This document shows, one piece after another, positions 15,433-27,226 of a DNA stretch of 32,594 nucleotides; position 1 is the first letter of the stretch, and every line of letters begins with the position of its first letter. This stretch comes from Ectothiorhodospiraceae bacterium (lineage in GTDB: Bacteria; Pseudomonadota; Gammaproteobacteria; Nitrococcales; Aquisalimonadaceae). The stretch is from contig SLCE01000090.1 of NCBI GenBank assembly GCA_007125985.1, positions 1-32,594 on the forward strand, in the 5' to 3' direction. Position numbers and translations under genes: made by a program. Under the pieces are notes generated by a model. It was not told where the DNA came from. It saw nothing but the letters and a program-made list of their open reading frames with translations, and made no database searches.

Positions 15433-16371
15433 ATGCCGCATCCGCAGAGCCGGGACATGCTGGCTTATGCTGCGCTGGTGTTCACCACCCTGTTCTGGGC
15501 CGGGAACGCTGTTGTCGCTCGTGGAATGATCGATACCATTCCCCCCATGGGCCTATCTTTCTGGCGCTGGATGCTGGCGTTCCTGATCATTCTGCCGTTT
15601 GCCGCACCTCATCTGCGCGCCGCCCTGCCCACGGTGCGCCAGCACTGGGGAAGCCTGTTCCTCCTCGCACTACTCAGTGCCGGTCTGTTCAACTCCCTGC
15701 TGTATCTGTCCGCCCACACCACCACGGCAGTGAACATCTCCCTGGTGAGCGCGGTCATGCCGATCATGATCGGCCTCATGGCGTTCCTGCTGCTTGGTGA
15801 GCGACTGGCACGATGGCAAATGTACGGTATCACCCTGGCATTGGTCGGCGTCCTAGTGATCGTCAGCCGCGGCTCGCTGGATGTGCTGCTGTCGGTGGAT
15901 TTCGCGGCCGGCGACCTGCTCATGGTGATTGCGGTGGCCTGCTGGGGTCTGTATTCGGTGCTGCTGAAAAAGCGCGGCATCCAGATGCACCCGGTGGCAC
16001 TGCTGGCGGTGATGATCGCCATGGCGCTGCCGGTGGTCCTGCTGTTTCACTTGGTGGAAATCGCCCTCGGCTATCACACCAAGCTGGGTGGTGAGTTAGT
16101 GGCGCCGCTACTCTACGTGGCGATTTTCCCCTCACTCCTCTCCTACATGGGGTGGAACTTCGGCGTCAAGGTACTGGGGCCATCGCGCTCCGCCATGTTT
16201 CTCTACCTGTTGCCGCTGTTCGGCGCCGTTCTCAGCATTCTGTTCCTGGGTGAGGGGCTGCACCTATACCATGCTGCCGGCGGCGTGCTGGTGCTGGGGG
16301 GGCTGTATCTGTCGACGCGCATCCAGCGCACGCCGGCCATGCGCATGGTGGAGGAACGCAGGAAACGGTGA
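15433..16371 (+). CDS. EamA/DMT-superfamily exporter
   Basis: A 312-residue inner-membrane protein with about ten hydrophobic helices arranged as two EamA repeats (roughly 10-145 and 155-295). The first repeat begins YAALVFTTLFWAGNAVVARG and ends with the repeat-terminal FLLLGERLARWQMYGITLAL; the second ends LFLGEGLHLYHAAGGVLVLGG. These transporters usually export amino acids or small metabolites; specificity is not readable from sequence. AGAGGAA lies eight bases before the ATG. No close operon partner is evident; the next gene on this strand starts 156 bases downstream. Confidence 0.93.
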   Translation: MPHPQSRDMLAYAALVFTTLFWAGNAVVARGMIDTIPPMGLSFWRWMLAFLIILPFAAPHLRAALPTVRQHWGSLFLLALLSAGLFNSLLYLSAHTTTAVNISLVSAVMPIMIGLMAFLLLGERLARWQMYGITLALVGVLVIVSRGSLDVLLSVDFAAGDLLMVIAVACWGLYSVLLKKRGIQMHPVALLAVMIAMALPVVLLFHLVEIALGYHTKLGGELVAPLLYVAIFPSLLSYMGWNFGVKVLGPSRSAMFLYLLPLFGAVLSILFLGEGLHLYHAAGGVLVLGGLYLSTRIQRTPAMRMVEERRKR

Positions 16372-16527
16372 GGGAGTGCTGAACCGGCCCCATGGCGGTC
16401 TGCTTTTTCGGCGTGCTCGCAGGGCTGCGCGCAGTATAATTGGAACAATTCAGCGCTTCCCTGACTTGCGTTACGCGGTCAGAGTCCCAACATCTGCGAA
16501 CAGGCCAATTCACAGCCAGAGTTGAAC

Positions 16528-16830
16528 ATGCGACAGGTTTTTTTGATCAACGGCCGCCGGCCGAACCCACTGGTTCAGATTCTCGGCGTGATCGGCGGGG
16601 CGCTCATGCTGGTGGCTGCGCTGTTTGTCGGCGCATTCGTATTCCTGGCGCTGCTTGGCCTGGCGGTGATCGGTGGCCTGCTGTTCAGCCTGCGGGTCTG
16701 GTGGTTGCGGAGACAGTTCCGGAAAGCCGCCGCTCAGCAGCAACAGGCGGGCCGCACCCGGCGTGAACAGCACCAAGAGCGTCGCAGCACGGTCATCGAA
16801 GGCCGTGTCACCTCCCGCCGCGACGAGTGA
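16528..16830 (+). CDS. Small two-helix membrane protein of unknown function
   Basis: A 100-residue protein with a short N-terminal cytosolic or periplasmic segment, two adjoining hydrophobic helices (about 17-38 and 39-57), then a basic, glutamine-rich tail ending in STVIEGRVTSRRDE. The ATG at 16528 is used rather than the TTG at 16522. TATAAT occurs at 16435-16440, about 90 bases upstream, without a good -35 box. I recognise no named family, though small proteins of this design with a VIEG-type tail are widespread in gammaproteobacteria. It is convergent with the PHP-domain gene, one base apart. Confidence 0.65.
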   Translation: MRQVFLINGRRPNPLVQILGVIGGALMLVAALFVGAFVFLALLGLAVIGGLLFSLRVWWLRRQFRKAAAQQQQAGRTRREQHQERRSTVIEGRVTSRRDE

Positions 16831-17682
16831 TCAGGCTGGCTGGTGGTGGCTGGACCAATCCACCCAGACGGGGGTCACCGTGGGGGGAAGCGGGTCGAGC
16901 CGCCCCAGTTCGATCCACGGGTTCTCAGGGCCGTGGAAATCCGATGCCACGGAGCCCTTAAGCCCGAAACGCAGTGCATAACCCACGCTGGTGCGAACAC
17001 GCTGCGCCCCGGTATTCCCGCAACACACTTCCAGTGCCTCCCCACCGGCATCCCGGAATGCGGTGAGCACACGGCGCATCCATGCCCCGGTGAACCCGTA
17101 GGCCAAGGGATGCGCCAGAACAGCACAGCCTCCCGCAGCACGAATGTGGGCCACCGCCTCCTCCATGGGCATCCAGTCCACACCAACCCAGGCGCGCCTG
17201 CCCCGCTTGAGATAGCGATCAAACGCCTGTTGTAATTCCCGCACCACGCCCTGTTCCAGCAGGAAGCGGGCGAAATGGGTCCGTGTGGGCACCGTTCCCC
17301 CGGCCTGCAGCAGCACCTGGTCCGCATCGGCCACGCCGGCCTTCTTCAGCTTTTCCGCCATGTGTTCGGCGCGTGCCCAACGCCGTGCGCGATTATCCCG
17401 CAGCCCCGCTTCAAGGGCGGGATGCGCCGGGTCCAGATTGAGCCCGACCACATGCAACTCCCGCCCATTCCAAAGGGTGGATATCTCCACGCCGGGCACC
17501 AGGGCCACGCCCTGATGCCGCGCCTCCTGAGCTGCCGCGTCCAATCCGTCCACCGTGTCATGATCAGTGAGCGCGAGCACGGAAACACCCTGCGCCGCCG
17601 CACGTGCCACCACCGCCTCCGGCGCCAGCGTGCCGTCGGATTCGGTGGAGTGACAATGCAGATCAATGCTCAATGAGCGCAC
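16831..17682 (-). CDS. rnm: RNase AM / PHP-domain nucleoside-3',5'-bisphosphate phosphatase
   Basis: A 283-residue cytosolic metallophosphoesterase similar along its length to E. coli YciV (RNase AM). That enzyme matures the 5' ends of rRNAs and can hydrolyse nucleoside-3',5'-bisphosphates. PHP motifs in order: DLHCHSTESDG, LTDHDTVDG, PGVEISTLW, HVVGLN, THFARFLLEQG, AVLAHP and SDFHGP, supplying the His/Asp ligands of a multi-metal site. The GTG at 17682 is chosen because GGAGG lies nine bases upstream; the ORF-track start at 17712 would run past that site. It is divergent from the Mla-like operon with about 110 bases between the starts. Confidence 0.88.
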   Translation of the reverse strand: MRSLSIDLHCHSTESDGTLAPEAVVARAAAQGVSVLALTDHDTVDGLDAAAQEARHQGVALVPGVEISTLWNGRELHVVGLNLDPAHPALEAGLRDNRARRWARAEHMAEKLKKAGVADADQVLLQAGGTVPTRTHFARFLLEQGVVRELQQAFDRYLKRGRRAWVGVDWMPMEEAVAHIRAAGGCAVLAHPLAYGFTGAWMRRVLTAFRDAGGEALEVCCGNTGAQRVRTSVGYALRFGLKGSVASDFHGPENPWIELGRLDPLPPTVTPVWVDWSSHHQPA

Positions 17683-17791
17683 GTTGTTGAACCTCCAGCA
17701 AAGCCCGACCACTACAGGCCACGGGCTGACCGCGGCCTGTGGTAATGTTCACGTACATGACTTGTTGAACTCTGGAAAAACGATCAGTTTC

Positions 17792-18919
17792 ATGAGCAGG
17801 CACCATCCGGCACAGGAACCGTCCCCTGGTCTATCCCGTGAGGGAGCCGTACTGGCCTGCCGTGGCAACTGGACCGCGTCCCAGCTTAACCGCCTGGAAC
17901 GCCTGCTGCACGAGTTGCAGGCCGAGCATGGCGCCCGCTGGCAGCTTGATACCAGTGACATTAGCCGCATGGACACCGCCGGAGCGTTGATGTTGCACCG
18001 GCTGCGGGAACGCCTGGAACAGGCCGGCGTGGAACTGGATCTATCCGGTCTGTCCCAGCGCCATCGGGATCTACTCGACCTGGTCCATGAGACAGAGTCC
18101 CTGCCGCCGCCCAGGCCCCGTTTCCAGGGCCCCCTGGAAGGGCTGGGGCGAAGCGCCACTGAAATCGGCCGTGAGGCCGTTGATTTTCTGGCCTTCATGG
18201 GCCAGTTCGCGCTGGATTCCCTACCCCGGCTCCTGCGTCCGCATCGTTTGCGATGGAAACAGATCGTCGCCGAGATCGAGATCGCTGGCGTCCGCGCCAT
18301 TCCCATTCTCGGCCTGCTGGTCTTCCTCACCGGCGTTGTGATTGCCTATCAGGGCGGCGCGCCGCTGGAACAATACGGCGCCAACATCTTCCTGGTGGAT
18401 CTGCTGGTCATCACCATGCTGCGGGAAATGGCCCCGCTGATGACCGCCATCATTGTGGCAGGCCGCACTGGCTCCGCCTATGCGGCTCAGATCGGGACCA
18501 TGCGCATAACCGAGGAGATCGACGCGCTTCGTGTCACGGGTATCACCCCCTTTGAAATCCTTGCGCTCCCCAAGGTACTGGCTCTAGTGCTGGCCATGCC
18601 TCTGCTCACCCTGTTTGCCGACGTGGTGGGCGTATTCGGCGGCATGGTGGTGGCCAACGCCATGTTTGACGTCAGTTTTGCGGAGTTCATCCGCAGAATC
18701 CCGGATGCCATGGCGCCGAGTTCCTTCTGGGTGGGCATCATCAAGGCGCCCGTCTTTGCAGTGATCATCGCGTCTGTGGGCTGCTACCACGGCTTCGCGG
18801 TCCGCGGCAGCACGGAAAGCGTGGGCCGCGCCACGACGCGCGCCGTGGTGCACGGTATCTTCCTGGTCATCGTGGTGGATGCCCTGTTCTCAGTCATCTT
18901 CAACCAGCTGGGGCTGTAG
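17792..18919 (+). CDS. MlaE-type lipid ABC transporter permease with fused N-terminal STAS domain
   Basis: A 375-residue inner-membrane protein. Residues about 15-110 form a STAS domain (GAVLACRGNW, LDTSDISRMDTAGALML), the role that the separate MlaB protein plays in E. coli. The remainder is an MlaE permease with the hallmark IIVAGRTGSAYAAQIGTMRITEEIDAL. With the ATPase, MCE protein and lipoprotein encoded after it, it should move phospholipids between inner and outer membrane. The ATG at 17792 is the first plausible start; the ORF track begins upstream inside the divergent gene. The ribosome binding site is weak. The ATPase gene starts two bases after its stop. Confidence 0.92.
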   Translation: MSRHHPAQEPSPGLSREGAVLACRGNWTASQLNRLERLLHELQAEHGARWQLDTSDISRMDTAGALMLHRLRERLEQAGVELDLSGLSQRHRDLLDLVHETESLPPPRPRFQGPLEGLGRSATEIGREAVDFLAFMGQFALDSLPRLLRPHRLRWKQIVAEIEIAGVRAIPILGLLVFLTGVVIAYQGGAPLEQYGANIFLVDLLVITMLREMAPLMTAIIVAGRTGSAYAAQIGTMRITEEIDALRVTGITPFEILALPKVLALVLAMPLLTLFADVVGVFGGMVVANAMFDVSFAEFIRRIPDAMAPSSFWVGIIKAPVFAVIIASVGCYHGFAVRGSTESVGRATTRAVVHGIFLVIVVDALFSVIFNQLGL

Positions 18920-18921
18920 CC

Positions 18922-19686
18922 ATGGCCGCCGAGAATCTGGTGGATGTGCAGGATCTGGAAACGCGCCTGGGCGGAAACCTGATCCATGAGCATTTGAACC
19001 TGAACGTGGAGCGCGGTGAAATTCTGGCGATCGTCGGCGGCAGCGGCAGCGGCAAGACCGTGCTTCTGCGTCACATGATTCTGCTCACGCGCCCCACGGG
19101 CGGCACGGTCCGCCTGTTCGGGGAGGATTCCCGCCATACCTCGCCCCCCCTGCTCCGAGACCTGCGTCGCCGTGTGGGGGTGATGTTTCAGCACGGCGCC
19201 CTGTTCACTGGCATGACAGTCCTCGAGAACGTCTGCTTTCCCATCGCAGAGCACAGTCACATGAAACGCGGCCAGCGGGAGGAGCTGGGTATGCTCAAAA
19301 TCCGCCTGGCCGGTCTGCCGCCGGAAGCCGCCGGCAAACTCCCCAACGAGCTCAGCGGGGGCATGGTGAAGCGGGCCGCACTGGCCCGCTCCCTGGCCAT
19401 GGATCCTGAACTGCTGTTTCTGGATGAACCCACCGCCGGACTGGACCCGGTGAGTGCCGGCGCATTCGACGAACGCATCATGGAACTGCGGGAATTACTG
19501 GGGCTGACTGTGGTCATGATCACGCACGATCTGGATACCTTGTGGACCGCCACCGACCGCGTGGCATTTCTCGCCGAGCGCAAGGTGGTGGCCGAAGCCC
19601 CGATTGCGGAACTGGTGGACACCCCGCATCCTGAGATCAGTGGTTATTTCACCGGCACCCGCGGCAGGACGAGGAGATCGCACTGA
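18922..19686 (+). CDS. MlaF-type lipid ABC transporter ATPase
   Basis: A 254-residue cytosolic ABC ATPase. It has Walker A GGSGSGKT near residue 39, Q-loop MFQHGALF, signature LSGGMVKRAALARSL and Walker B LLFLDEPTAGLDP, followed by the switch histidine in MITHDLDTL. The pattern, especially FQHGALFTGMTVLENVCFP and GGMVKRAALAR, is that of MlaF/Ttg2A-type ATPases of MCE lipid transporters rather than amino-acid importers. It begins two bases after the permease stop, and its own stop shares a base with the next start (TGATG), so it is the second gene of a tight operon. Confidence 0.93.
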   Translation: MAAENLVDVQDLETRLGGNLIHEHLNLNVERGEILAIVGGSGSGKTVLLRHMILLTRPTGGTVRLFGEDSRHTSPPLLRDLRRRVGVMFQHGALFTGMTVLENVCFPIAEHSHMKRGQREELGMLKIRLAGLPPEAAGKLPNELSGGMVKRAALARSLAMDPELLFLDEPTAGLDPVSAGAFDERIMELRELLGLTVVMITHDLDTLWTATDRVAFLAERKVVAEAPIAELVDTPHPEISGYFTGTRGRTRRSH

Positions 19687-20633
19687 TGGAAACCCGCGTC
19701 GGATACATCGCAGTCGGGCTGTTTGTGCTATTACTCGGCACCGGCCTCATCGGTGCCGGCCTTTGGTTCAGCGCCGACCTCAGCACGCGTGACTACACCC
19801 GCTACACAATCTATTCGGAGGAATCGGTCAGCGGCCTCACGGGAAATGCGGAAATCAAGTTTCATGGCGTCAACGTGGGACGGGTGCACAGTATCCATCT
19901 GCTGCCCGACGAACCCGGCCGGGTACGCATCGAGATCAACGTGGACCGTGAAACACCGGTCCGGGCGGACACCACGGCCCAACTCGCCACCCAGGGACTG
20001 ACCGGCTTTGCCCACATCGAACTGCGCGGCGGCTCTGCAGATGCCGGCGCGCCCGACACCCCTGAGGGCGAAGCGTATCCGGTCCTGGAAATGCGGCCAT
20101 CGCTGGTTAACCGCCTGGAGGCCGGTCTCGCCCGCGGGGTGGAGACGCTGGACGAACTCTCCGGTCAGGTGGCGCGACTACTGGCTGATGAAAACCTGGA
20201 TGCCATTACCGCCACGCTGGTGAATCTGGAGGAACTAAGCCAGCGTCTGGTGGATAACGGTGCCCGCCTGGAGCGGATCCTGGAATCCAGCGAGACCATC
20301 ATGGACCAGACCGCCGTGGCCAGCGAACAGCTGGTCCCGCTGTTCGAGCAGATCGAGACCGCCCTGTCCGGCGTGGACAGCATGAGCCGTTCCCTGGAAG
20401 ACGCGGCGCGTCGCGCCGGACAGGCCAGCGATGAGGTCGCCGACGTGGGCCGCGAAAGCGCCCGCAGTCTGCATCAGTTCAGCAGCAGCACCTTGCCCCA
20501 GCTCACCGAACTCATGATCGAACTGCAGGATGTGGCAGCCGGAATCAATCGCCTCACCGATGACATCAGCGAACAGCCCAACCGCCTGATTTTCGGTCGC
20601 CCGCAACGCCCATCCGGCCCCGGAGAAGAGTGA
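19686..20633 (+). CDS. MlaD-type MCE-domain lipid-binding protein
   Basis: A 315-residue protein anchored by one N-terminal helix (GYIAVGLFVLLLGTGLIGAGLW), followed by an MCE domain at about residues 38-115 (VSGLTGNAEIKFHGVNVGRV, QLATQGLTGFAHIELRG) and a long helical region rich in Glu, Leu and Ser to the C-terminus. MCE proteins form hexameric rings in the periplasm that carry lipid for the ABC core. It is longer than E. coli MlaD (about 183 residues); the extra helical tail resembles other MCE proteins with coiled-coil needles. Start and stop overlap the flanking genes, so production should be coupled with them. Confidence 0.92.
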   Translation: METRVGYIAVGLFVLLLGTGLIGAGLWFSADLSTRDYTRYTIYSEESVSGLTGNAEIKFHGVNVGRVHSIHLLPDEPGRVRIEINVDRETPVRADTTAQLATQGLTGFAHIELRGGSADAGAPDTPEGEAYPVLEMRPSLVNRLEAGLARGVETLDELSGQVARLLADENLDAITATLVNLEELSQRLVDNGARLERILESSETIMDQTAVASEQLVPLFEQIETALSGVDSMSRSLEDAARRAGQASDEVADVGRESARSLHQFSSSTLPQLTELMIELQDVAAGINRLTDDISEQPNRLIFGRPQRPSGPGEE

Positions 20634-20635
20634 AC

Positions 20636-21244
20636 ATGCGCCCTTACACGACGGTACTGCTCCTGGCTCTGGTTCTGCTGACCAGCGGCTGTATGTCCCT
20701 GACCGGCAGCCAGCAGACGCACCCCCAGACCTGGCAGTTGCTCGCCCCGGAAATCAGCGGCTTCCGCGACGAGCCGCGGGCCGCATCCATACTGGTGAGC
20801 CGCGTTAAGGCCATGCCGGGTTACGATACCGCGGCACTTGCATACCGGGAGAGCGACCACGAGATCCGCTATTACGCACGCAACAGCTGGTCCGACCGGC
20901 CCGCGAGACAGCTGCAACCGGTGCTGGTGGAGCACCTGGAAAACCGGGGTCTGTTCCAGACGGTACTGGCCGGCCCCGCTTCCCTGGCCACCGATTACCG
21001 CCTGGAAACAGAGCTGCTCTACCTGGAGCTGGATTTTCGGCAGGAGCCGGGCCAGGCGCGCATGGCCATGCGCGTGCGGCTCATCGACCAGGAGGACCAA
21101 GACCTGCTCATGAGCAAAACCCTGCGCAGCCGGGCGGAGATGGGCGCAACCCACCCCGAAGCCGGCGTTGCCGCGGCCAATCAGGCATTGGCGAAACTGC
21201 TGGAGACACTGGAGCGGGAACTGGCGGCAGCCCTGGAGGAATAG
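20636..21244 (+). CDS. ABC-type transport auxiliary lipoprotein (PqiC/YmbA-like)
   Basis: A 202-residue lipoprotein. The signal peptide ends in the lipobox LTSGC, and no Asp follows the cysteine, so outer-membrane sorting is expected. The mature part (SILVSRVKAMPGYDTAALAYRE, ARNSWSDRPARQLQP, VLVEHLENRGLF) matches the ABC_trans_aux family that includes PqiC. With the preceding MCE protein it probably forms the outer-membrane end of the lipid transporter. The ATG at 20636 is preferred over the GTG at 20630 because GGAGAAGAG lies just upstream. It is the last gene of the operon and converges on recQ. Confidence 0.88.
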   Translation: MRPYTTVLLLALVLLTSGCMSLTGSQQTHPQTWQLLAPEISGFRDEPRAASILVSRVKAMPGYDTAALAYRESDHEIRYYARNSWSDRPARQLQPVLVEHLENRGLFQTVLAGPASLATDYRLETELLYLELDFRQEPGQARMAMRVRLIDQEDQDLLMSKTLRSRAEMGATHPEAGVAAANQALAKLLETLERELAAALEE

Positions 21245-21260
21245 CCCGCCAATCCGATCA

Positions 21261-23096
21261 TCAGCGGCGATACGCCGCCAGCACATCGAGGAAGGCCGCA
21301 CCGTAGCGTTCCAATTTGGCCTCACCCACCCCGCCGATGCCGGCCAGTTCCTCAAGGCTGGCCGGGCGCTTCTCCATCAGCTCCATCAGTGTGGCATCGT
21401 GGAAAATCATGTACGGCCGCACGCCCTGCGCATCGGCCAACTGGCGCCGGCATGCACGCAGCGCATCCCATAGCTGCTGGTCAACCTCCGCCACGAAATG
21501 CTCACTGCTGGAACCCCGCGAGCGCTTGCGTGCGGCGGTATCCCGCCGCAGCTCCAAGCCCTGCTCGCCCCGCAGCAAGGGGCGGCAACGGTCAGTGAGA
21601 GAGAGCGTGCTGTAGCCTTCGGAGTCCACCGCCAGGTACCCCAGAGCCAGCAACTGCCTGAACAGGGTCCGCCAGCCCTTGGCATCTAGCTCCGTGCCGA
21701 TCCCGAAGGTGGATAACCGGTCATGCCCCAGAGAGCGGATACGCTCGGTTTCCTTCCCCAGCAGCACATCCACCAGGTGGGCAACACCGAAGCGCTGACC
21801 TGTGCGATACACGCAGGACAAGGCCTTGCGGGCGGGTTCCGTGGCCTCCCAGGTCGGCGGCGGGTTCAGACAGTTGTCACAGTTTCCGCAAGGCTCCGCC
21901 AATTCCTCGCCAAAGTACCCCAGCAAATGCTGTCGCCGACACCCGATCAGTTCGCAATAGGCGAGCATGGCCTCAAGCTTCTGCCGCTCGACCCGCTTCT
22001 GCTGCGCCGCCGCTGCCGATTCCTCCAGCAACTGCCGCAGCATCACCACATCCTGATGACCGTAAACCATCCAGGCATGCGCCCGCAGGCCGTCACGCCC
22101 GGCGCGACCCGTTTCCTGGTAGTAGGCCTCGAGACTGCGCGGCAGATCCAGGTGGGCAACAAAGCGCACATCCGGTTTATCGATACCCATACCGAAGGCG
22201 ATGGTCGCGACCATGATCACCCCGTCCTCGCTGACGAAGCGTTGCTGGTGCGTGCGCCGCTGCTGCGCCGACAGCCCGGCATGATAAGGCAAGGCGTTCC
22301 AGCCCTGCGCCTGCAGCCACGCGGCTGTCTCGTCCACACGTCGCCGGGACAGGCAGTAGACGATCCCCGCATCGCCGCGGTGCTCACGCTGCAGGAAACG
22401 CAGCAACTGCTGCCGGGCGTTGTTTTTCGGCGCCACCTCGTAGCGAATATTGGGTCGGTCGAAGCTGCTGATGAAGCGGCGCGCCTGCTGCAGCCCAAGC
22501 CGTTCCGCGATCTCCTCCCGCGTGCGCTCATCCGCGGTGGCCGTGAGCGCGATCCGGGGCACTGCGGGAAACCGTTCATGCAACTGCGACAACTGCAGAT
22601 ATTCCGGCCGAAAATCATGGCCCCACTGGGAGACACAATGGGCTTCATCGATGGCGAACAGGGACAGCACGCACTGATCCAGCAGCGTAAGGGTACGGGG
22701 GTGAAGCAATCGCTCCGGGGCCACGTAGAGCAAGTCCAGCGTTCCTGCCTGCAACTGGGCTTCCACGGCCCGAACCTCATCCAGGCTGAGGCTGGAATTC
22801 AGGCAGGCGGCGCGAACACCGGCCTGCACCAGCGCTTCCACCTGATCATGCATCAGCGCGATCAGTGGCGAGACCACCACGGCGGTGCCTGGCATCACCA
22901 GCGCTGGCACCTGATAGCACAGCGACTTGCCGCCGCCCGTAGGCATGAGCACCAGCGCATCGCCACCCTGCACCACGTGCTCGATCACGTCTCCCTGCAG
23001 GGGGCGGAAGCTATCGTAACCGAACACACTGCGCAGAGCCTGCTTGGGGTCGCCAACAAGGGGCTGTCCGGGCTCGGGAAATCGTTGGTTTTCCAT
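21261..23096 (-). CDS. recQ: ATP-dependent DNA helicase RecQ
   Basis: A 611-residue 3'-5' superfamily-2 helicase that unwinds recombination and stalled-fork structures. Motifs in order: [15 protein letters not shown] (Walker A), [19 protein letters not shown] (DEAH plus the RecQ aromatic-rich loop), [21 protein letters not shown], the conserved [10 protein letters not shown], then the zinc-binding cysteines (CELIGC, CGNCDNC), the RQC winged helix and a C-terminal HRDC domain ending at AAYRR. Length and domain order match the E. coli protein. It lies about 60 bases downstream of fadH on the same strand, so read-through from fadH is possible but not shown. Confidence 0.97.
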   Translation of the reverse strand: MENQRFPEPGQPLVGDPKQALRSVFGYDSFRPLQGDVIEHVVQGGDALVLMPTGGGKSLCYQVPALVMPGTAVVVSPLIALMHDQVEALVQAGVRAACLNSSLSLDEVRAVEAQLQAGTLDLLYVAPERLLHPRTLTLLDQCVLSLFAIDEAHCVSQWGHDFRPEYLQLSQLHERFPAVPRIALTATADERTREEIAERLGLQQARRFISSFDRPNIRYEVAPKNNARQQLLRFLQREHRGDAGIVYCLSRRRVDETAAWLQAQGWNALPYHAGLSAQQRRTHQQRFVSEDGVIMVATIAFGMGIDKPDVRFVAHLDLPRSLEAYYQETGRAGRDGLRAHAWMVYGHQDVVMLRQLLEESAAAAQQKRVERQKLEAMLAYCELIGCRRQHLLGYFGEELAEPCGNCDNCLNPPPTWEATEPARKALSCVYRTGQRFGVAHLVDVLLGKETERIRSLGHDRLSTFGIGTELDAKGWRTLFRQLLALGYLAVDSEGYSTLSLTDRCRPLLRGEQGLELRRDTAARKRSRGSSSEHFVAEVDQQLWDALRACRRQLADAQGVRPYMIFHDATLMELMEKRPASLEELAGIGGVGEAKLERYGAAFLDVLAAYRR

Positions 23097-23156
23097 GAAA
23101 TCTCTGGCTATTGAGGAACGCGCATCGCGTTGCTGTGGGCGATGACGTTACTGAGC

Positions 23157-25223
<2,067 letters not shown>

Positions 25224-25299
25224 TCATGGAAGCGCACAATCTAGCACGACCCGGCATAGGCATGGCTTTACCGGGCGAAAGATTAGTAAACTCCCGGCC

Positions 25300-27216
25300 A
25301 TGCTGAACTTCGTGAACCTTTCCCTGCGCCGGGGCAGCAATCTGCTGTTCTCAGAGGCCAACCTCACCATCCATGCCGGCGAGCGCGTGGGCATCGTTGG
25401 CGCCAACGGCACCGGCAAGTCGAGCCTGTTCGGGCTCATCCGCGGCAGCCTCCACGCCGATGCCGGCGAGTGCCAACTGCCGCCCGGGCTGGTGATCGCC
25501 CATGTTGCCCAGGAGACGCCGGCCGACGAACGACCGGCGCTTGAGTACGTGATGGACGGGGACGCGGAACTGCGCCGGGTGCAGGCCGCGCTCGCGCGGG
25601 CGGAGCAGGCCGCCGATGGAACGCGCATTGCCACCCTGCATGAACAGATGCAGACCATCGGCGCCTATGATGCCCATGCCCGCGCGGCACGGCTGATGCA
25701 TGGCCTCGGGTTCACGCCGGGCCAGGAACAGGTGCCGGTGGCCAGCCTCTCCGGCGGTTGGCGCATGCGGCTGAACCTGGCCCAGGCCCTGATGTGCCGA
25801 TCCGACCTGCTGCTCCTGGACGAGCCCACCAACCATCTGGATCTGGACGCGGTCCTGTGGCTGCAGGACTGGCTTTGCAACTATGCCGGCACCCTGCTCC
25901 TGATCTCCCACGACCGGGAGTTCCTGGACGCCGTGGTGAAACGCATCATCCATGTGGATCAGGGTCGGCTCCAATCCTATACCGGCCATTACACGGATTT
26001 TGAGCGTCAGCGCGCCGCCCGGCTGGAGCAGCAGCAGGCGCAGCACGAACGCCAGCTGGAGGAACGCGCCCGCCTGCAGCAGTTCATTGACCGTTTTCGC
26101 GCCAAGGCTACCAAGGCACGCCAGGCACAGAGCCGTATCAAAGCGTTGGAACGCATGGAGTTCACCCAGGCGGTGCGCCAAACCCAGGCATTCCAGTTCA
26201 GCTTTATGGAGCCGCGAAAGCTGCCGAATCCGCTGCTGCAACTGGAAGACGCGGCCGTGGGTTACGGGGAAACCGCGGTGCTGGCCGGCGTGAACCTGCA
26301 GCTCTCGCCGGGCGATCGCATCGGTTTGCTGGGGCCCAACGGGGCGGGCAAATCCACACTGATTCGCGGGATTGCCGGGTATCAGCCGCTGCTCTCCGGA
26401 AAGCGCCAGACCGCGCAGGATCTCACCGTCGGCTATTTCGCGCAGCACCAGCTGGAGCAGTTGGATCCGGCCGCCTCGCCGCTGCTGCACCTGCAGCGCC
26501 TGGACCCGCGCGCCACCGAGCAGAGCCTGCGGGACTTCCTGGGCAGCTTCGGCTTTCCCGGTGACAGCGCCCTGGCGGACGTCGCCCCGTTGTCCGGCGG
26601 CGAGAAGGCGCGGCTGGCACTGGCCCTGCTGGTCTATCAGCGCCCTAACCTGTTGCTGCTGGATGAGCCCACCAACCACCTGGACCTGGACATGCGCCAG
26701 GCTTTGGCCATGGCCTTGCAATCCTTCTCCGGCGCTCTGGTCGTGATCGCCCATGACCGTCATCTGCTGCGGATGACCACGGATCAGCTATTCCTGGTGG
26801 CGGATCACCGCGTATCGGAATTTGACGGCGACCTGGACGACTACGCACGCTGGCTGGCCTCCCGGCGCCAGGAGGCTGACACGGGTTCCGGCGATGATGA
26901 CGACGGTTCGCGCACGACAGCTGCGGACCGAAAGGAGCAGCGGCGCCGGGATGCGGATCGGCGCAAGGCGCTGCAACCGCTGCGCCGTCGCGTAGAAAAG
27001 CTGGAAAAGGAACTCGGCAAACTTGAGGCGCGCCGGGCAGGCCTGGAAAGCGACCTCGCTGCGCCGGAACTGTATGACGCCGGGAACAAGGCGCAAATGC
27101 AAACGCTGCTGCAGGAGCAGGCCGCGCTGATGCAGCGCCTTGAACAGGTGGAGAATGACTGGATGCAGGCTGCTGCGGAGCTTGAAGCCGCCGAAGCGGA
27201 ACCCAACACCGGCTAG
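25300..27216 (+). CDS. yheS: ABC-F family ATPase YheS
   Basis: A 638-residue soluble twin-ATPase of the ABC-F class, thought to act on ribosomes rather than in membranes. Two ATPase domains have Walker A GANGTGKSS and GPNGAGKST, signatures LSGGWRMRLNLAQAL and LSGGEKARLALALL, and Walker B LLLLDEPTNHLDLD in both. The linker RAKATKARQAQSRIKALERM is the interdomain arm placed near the peptidyl-tRNA in this class, and the charged C-terminal coiled coil begins near residue 545. The sequence matches E. coli YheS (637 residues) closely throughout, for example QETP and YVMDGD near the start. No strong ribosome binding site is visible before the ATG. Confidence 0.95.
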   Translation: MLNFVNLSLRRGSNLLFSEANLTIHAGERVGIVGANGTGKSSLFGLIRGSLHADAGECQLPPGLVIAHVAQETPADERPALEYVMDGDAELRRVQAALARAEQAADGTRIATLHEQMQTIGAYDAHARAARLMHGLGFTPGQEQVPVASLSGGWRMRLNLAQALMCRSDLLLLDEPTNHLDLDAVLWLQDWLCNYAGTLLLISHDREFLDAVVKRIIHVDQGRLQSYTGHYTDFERQRAARLEQQQAQHERQLEERARLQQFIDRFRAKATKARQAQSRIKALERMEFTQAVRQTQAFQFSFMEPRKLPNPLLQLEDAAVGYGETAVLAGVNLQLSPGDRIGLLGPNGAGKSTLIRGIAGYQPLLSGKRQTAQDLTVGYFAQHQLEQLDPAASPLLHLQRLDPRATEQSLRDFLGSFGFPGDSALADVAPLSGGEKARLALALLVYQRPNLLLLDEPTNHLDLDMRQALAMALQSFSGALVVIAHDRHLLRMTTDQLFLVADHRVSEFDGDLDDYARWLASRRQEADTGSGDDDDGSRTTAADRKEQRRRDADRRKALQPLRRRVEKLEKELGKLEARRAGLESDLAAPELYDAGNKAQMQTLLQEQAALMQRLEQVENDWMQAAAELEAAEAEPNTG

Positions 27217-27226
27217 GGGTCGGGTA

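Noticed and set aside
16383-16408. Possible terminator after the EamA gene (short stem followed by five T)
   Set aside because: Only a 4-base stem with a 9-base loop; too weak to call.
21723-23114. 463-codon plus-strand ORF opposite recQ
   Set aside because: Shadow of recQ; no motifs and no plausible start context.
25351-26763. 470-codon minus-strand ORF opposite yheS
   Set aside because: Mirror of the coding frame of a well-conserved gene; glutamine- and glycine-rich with no family features.
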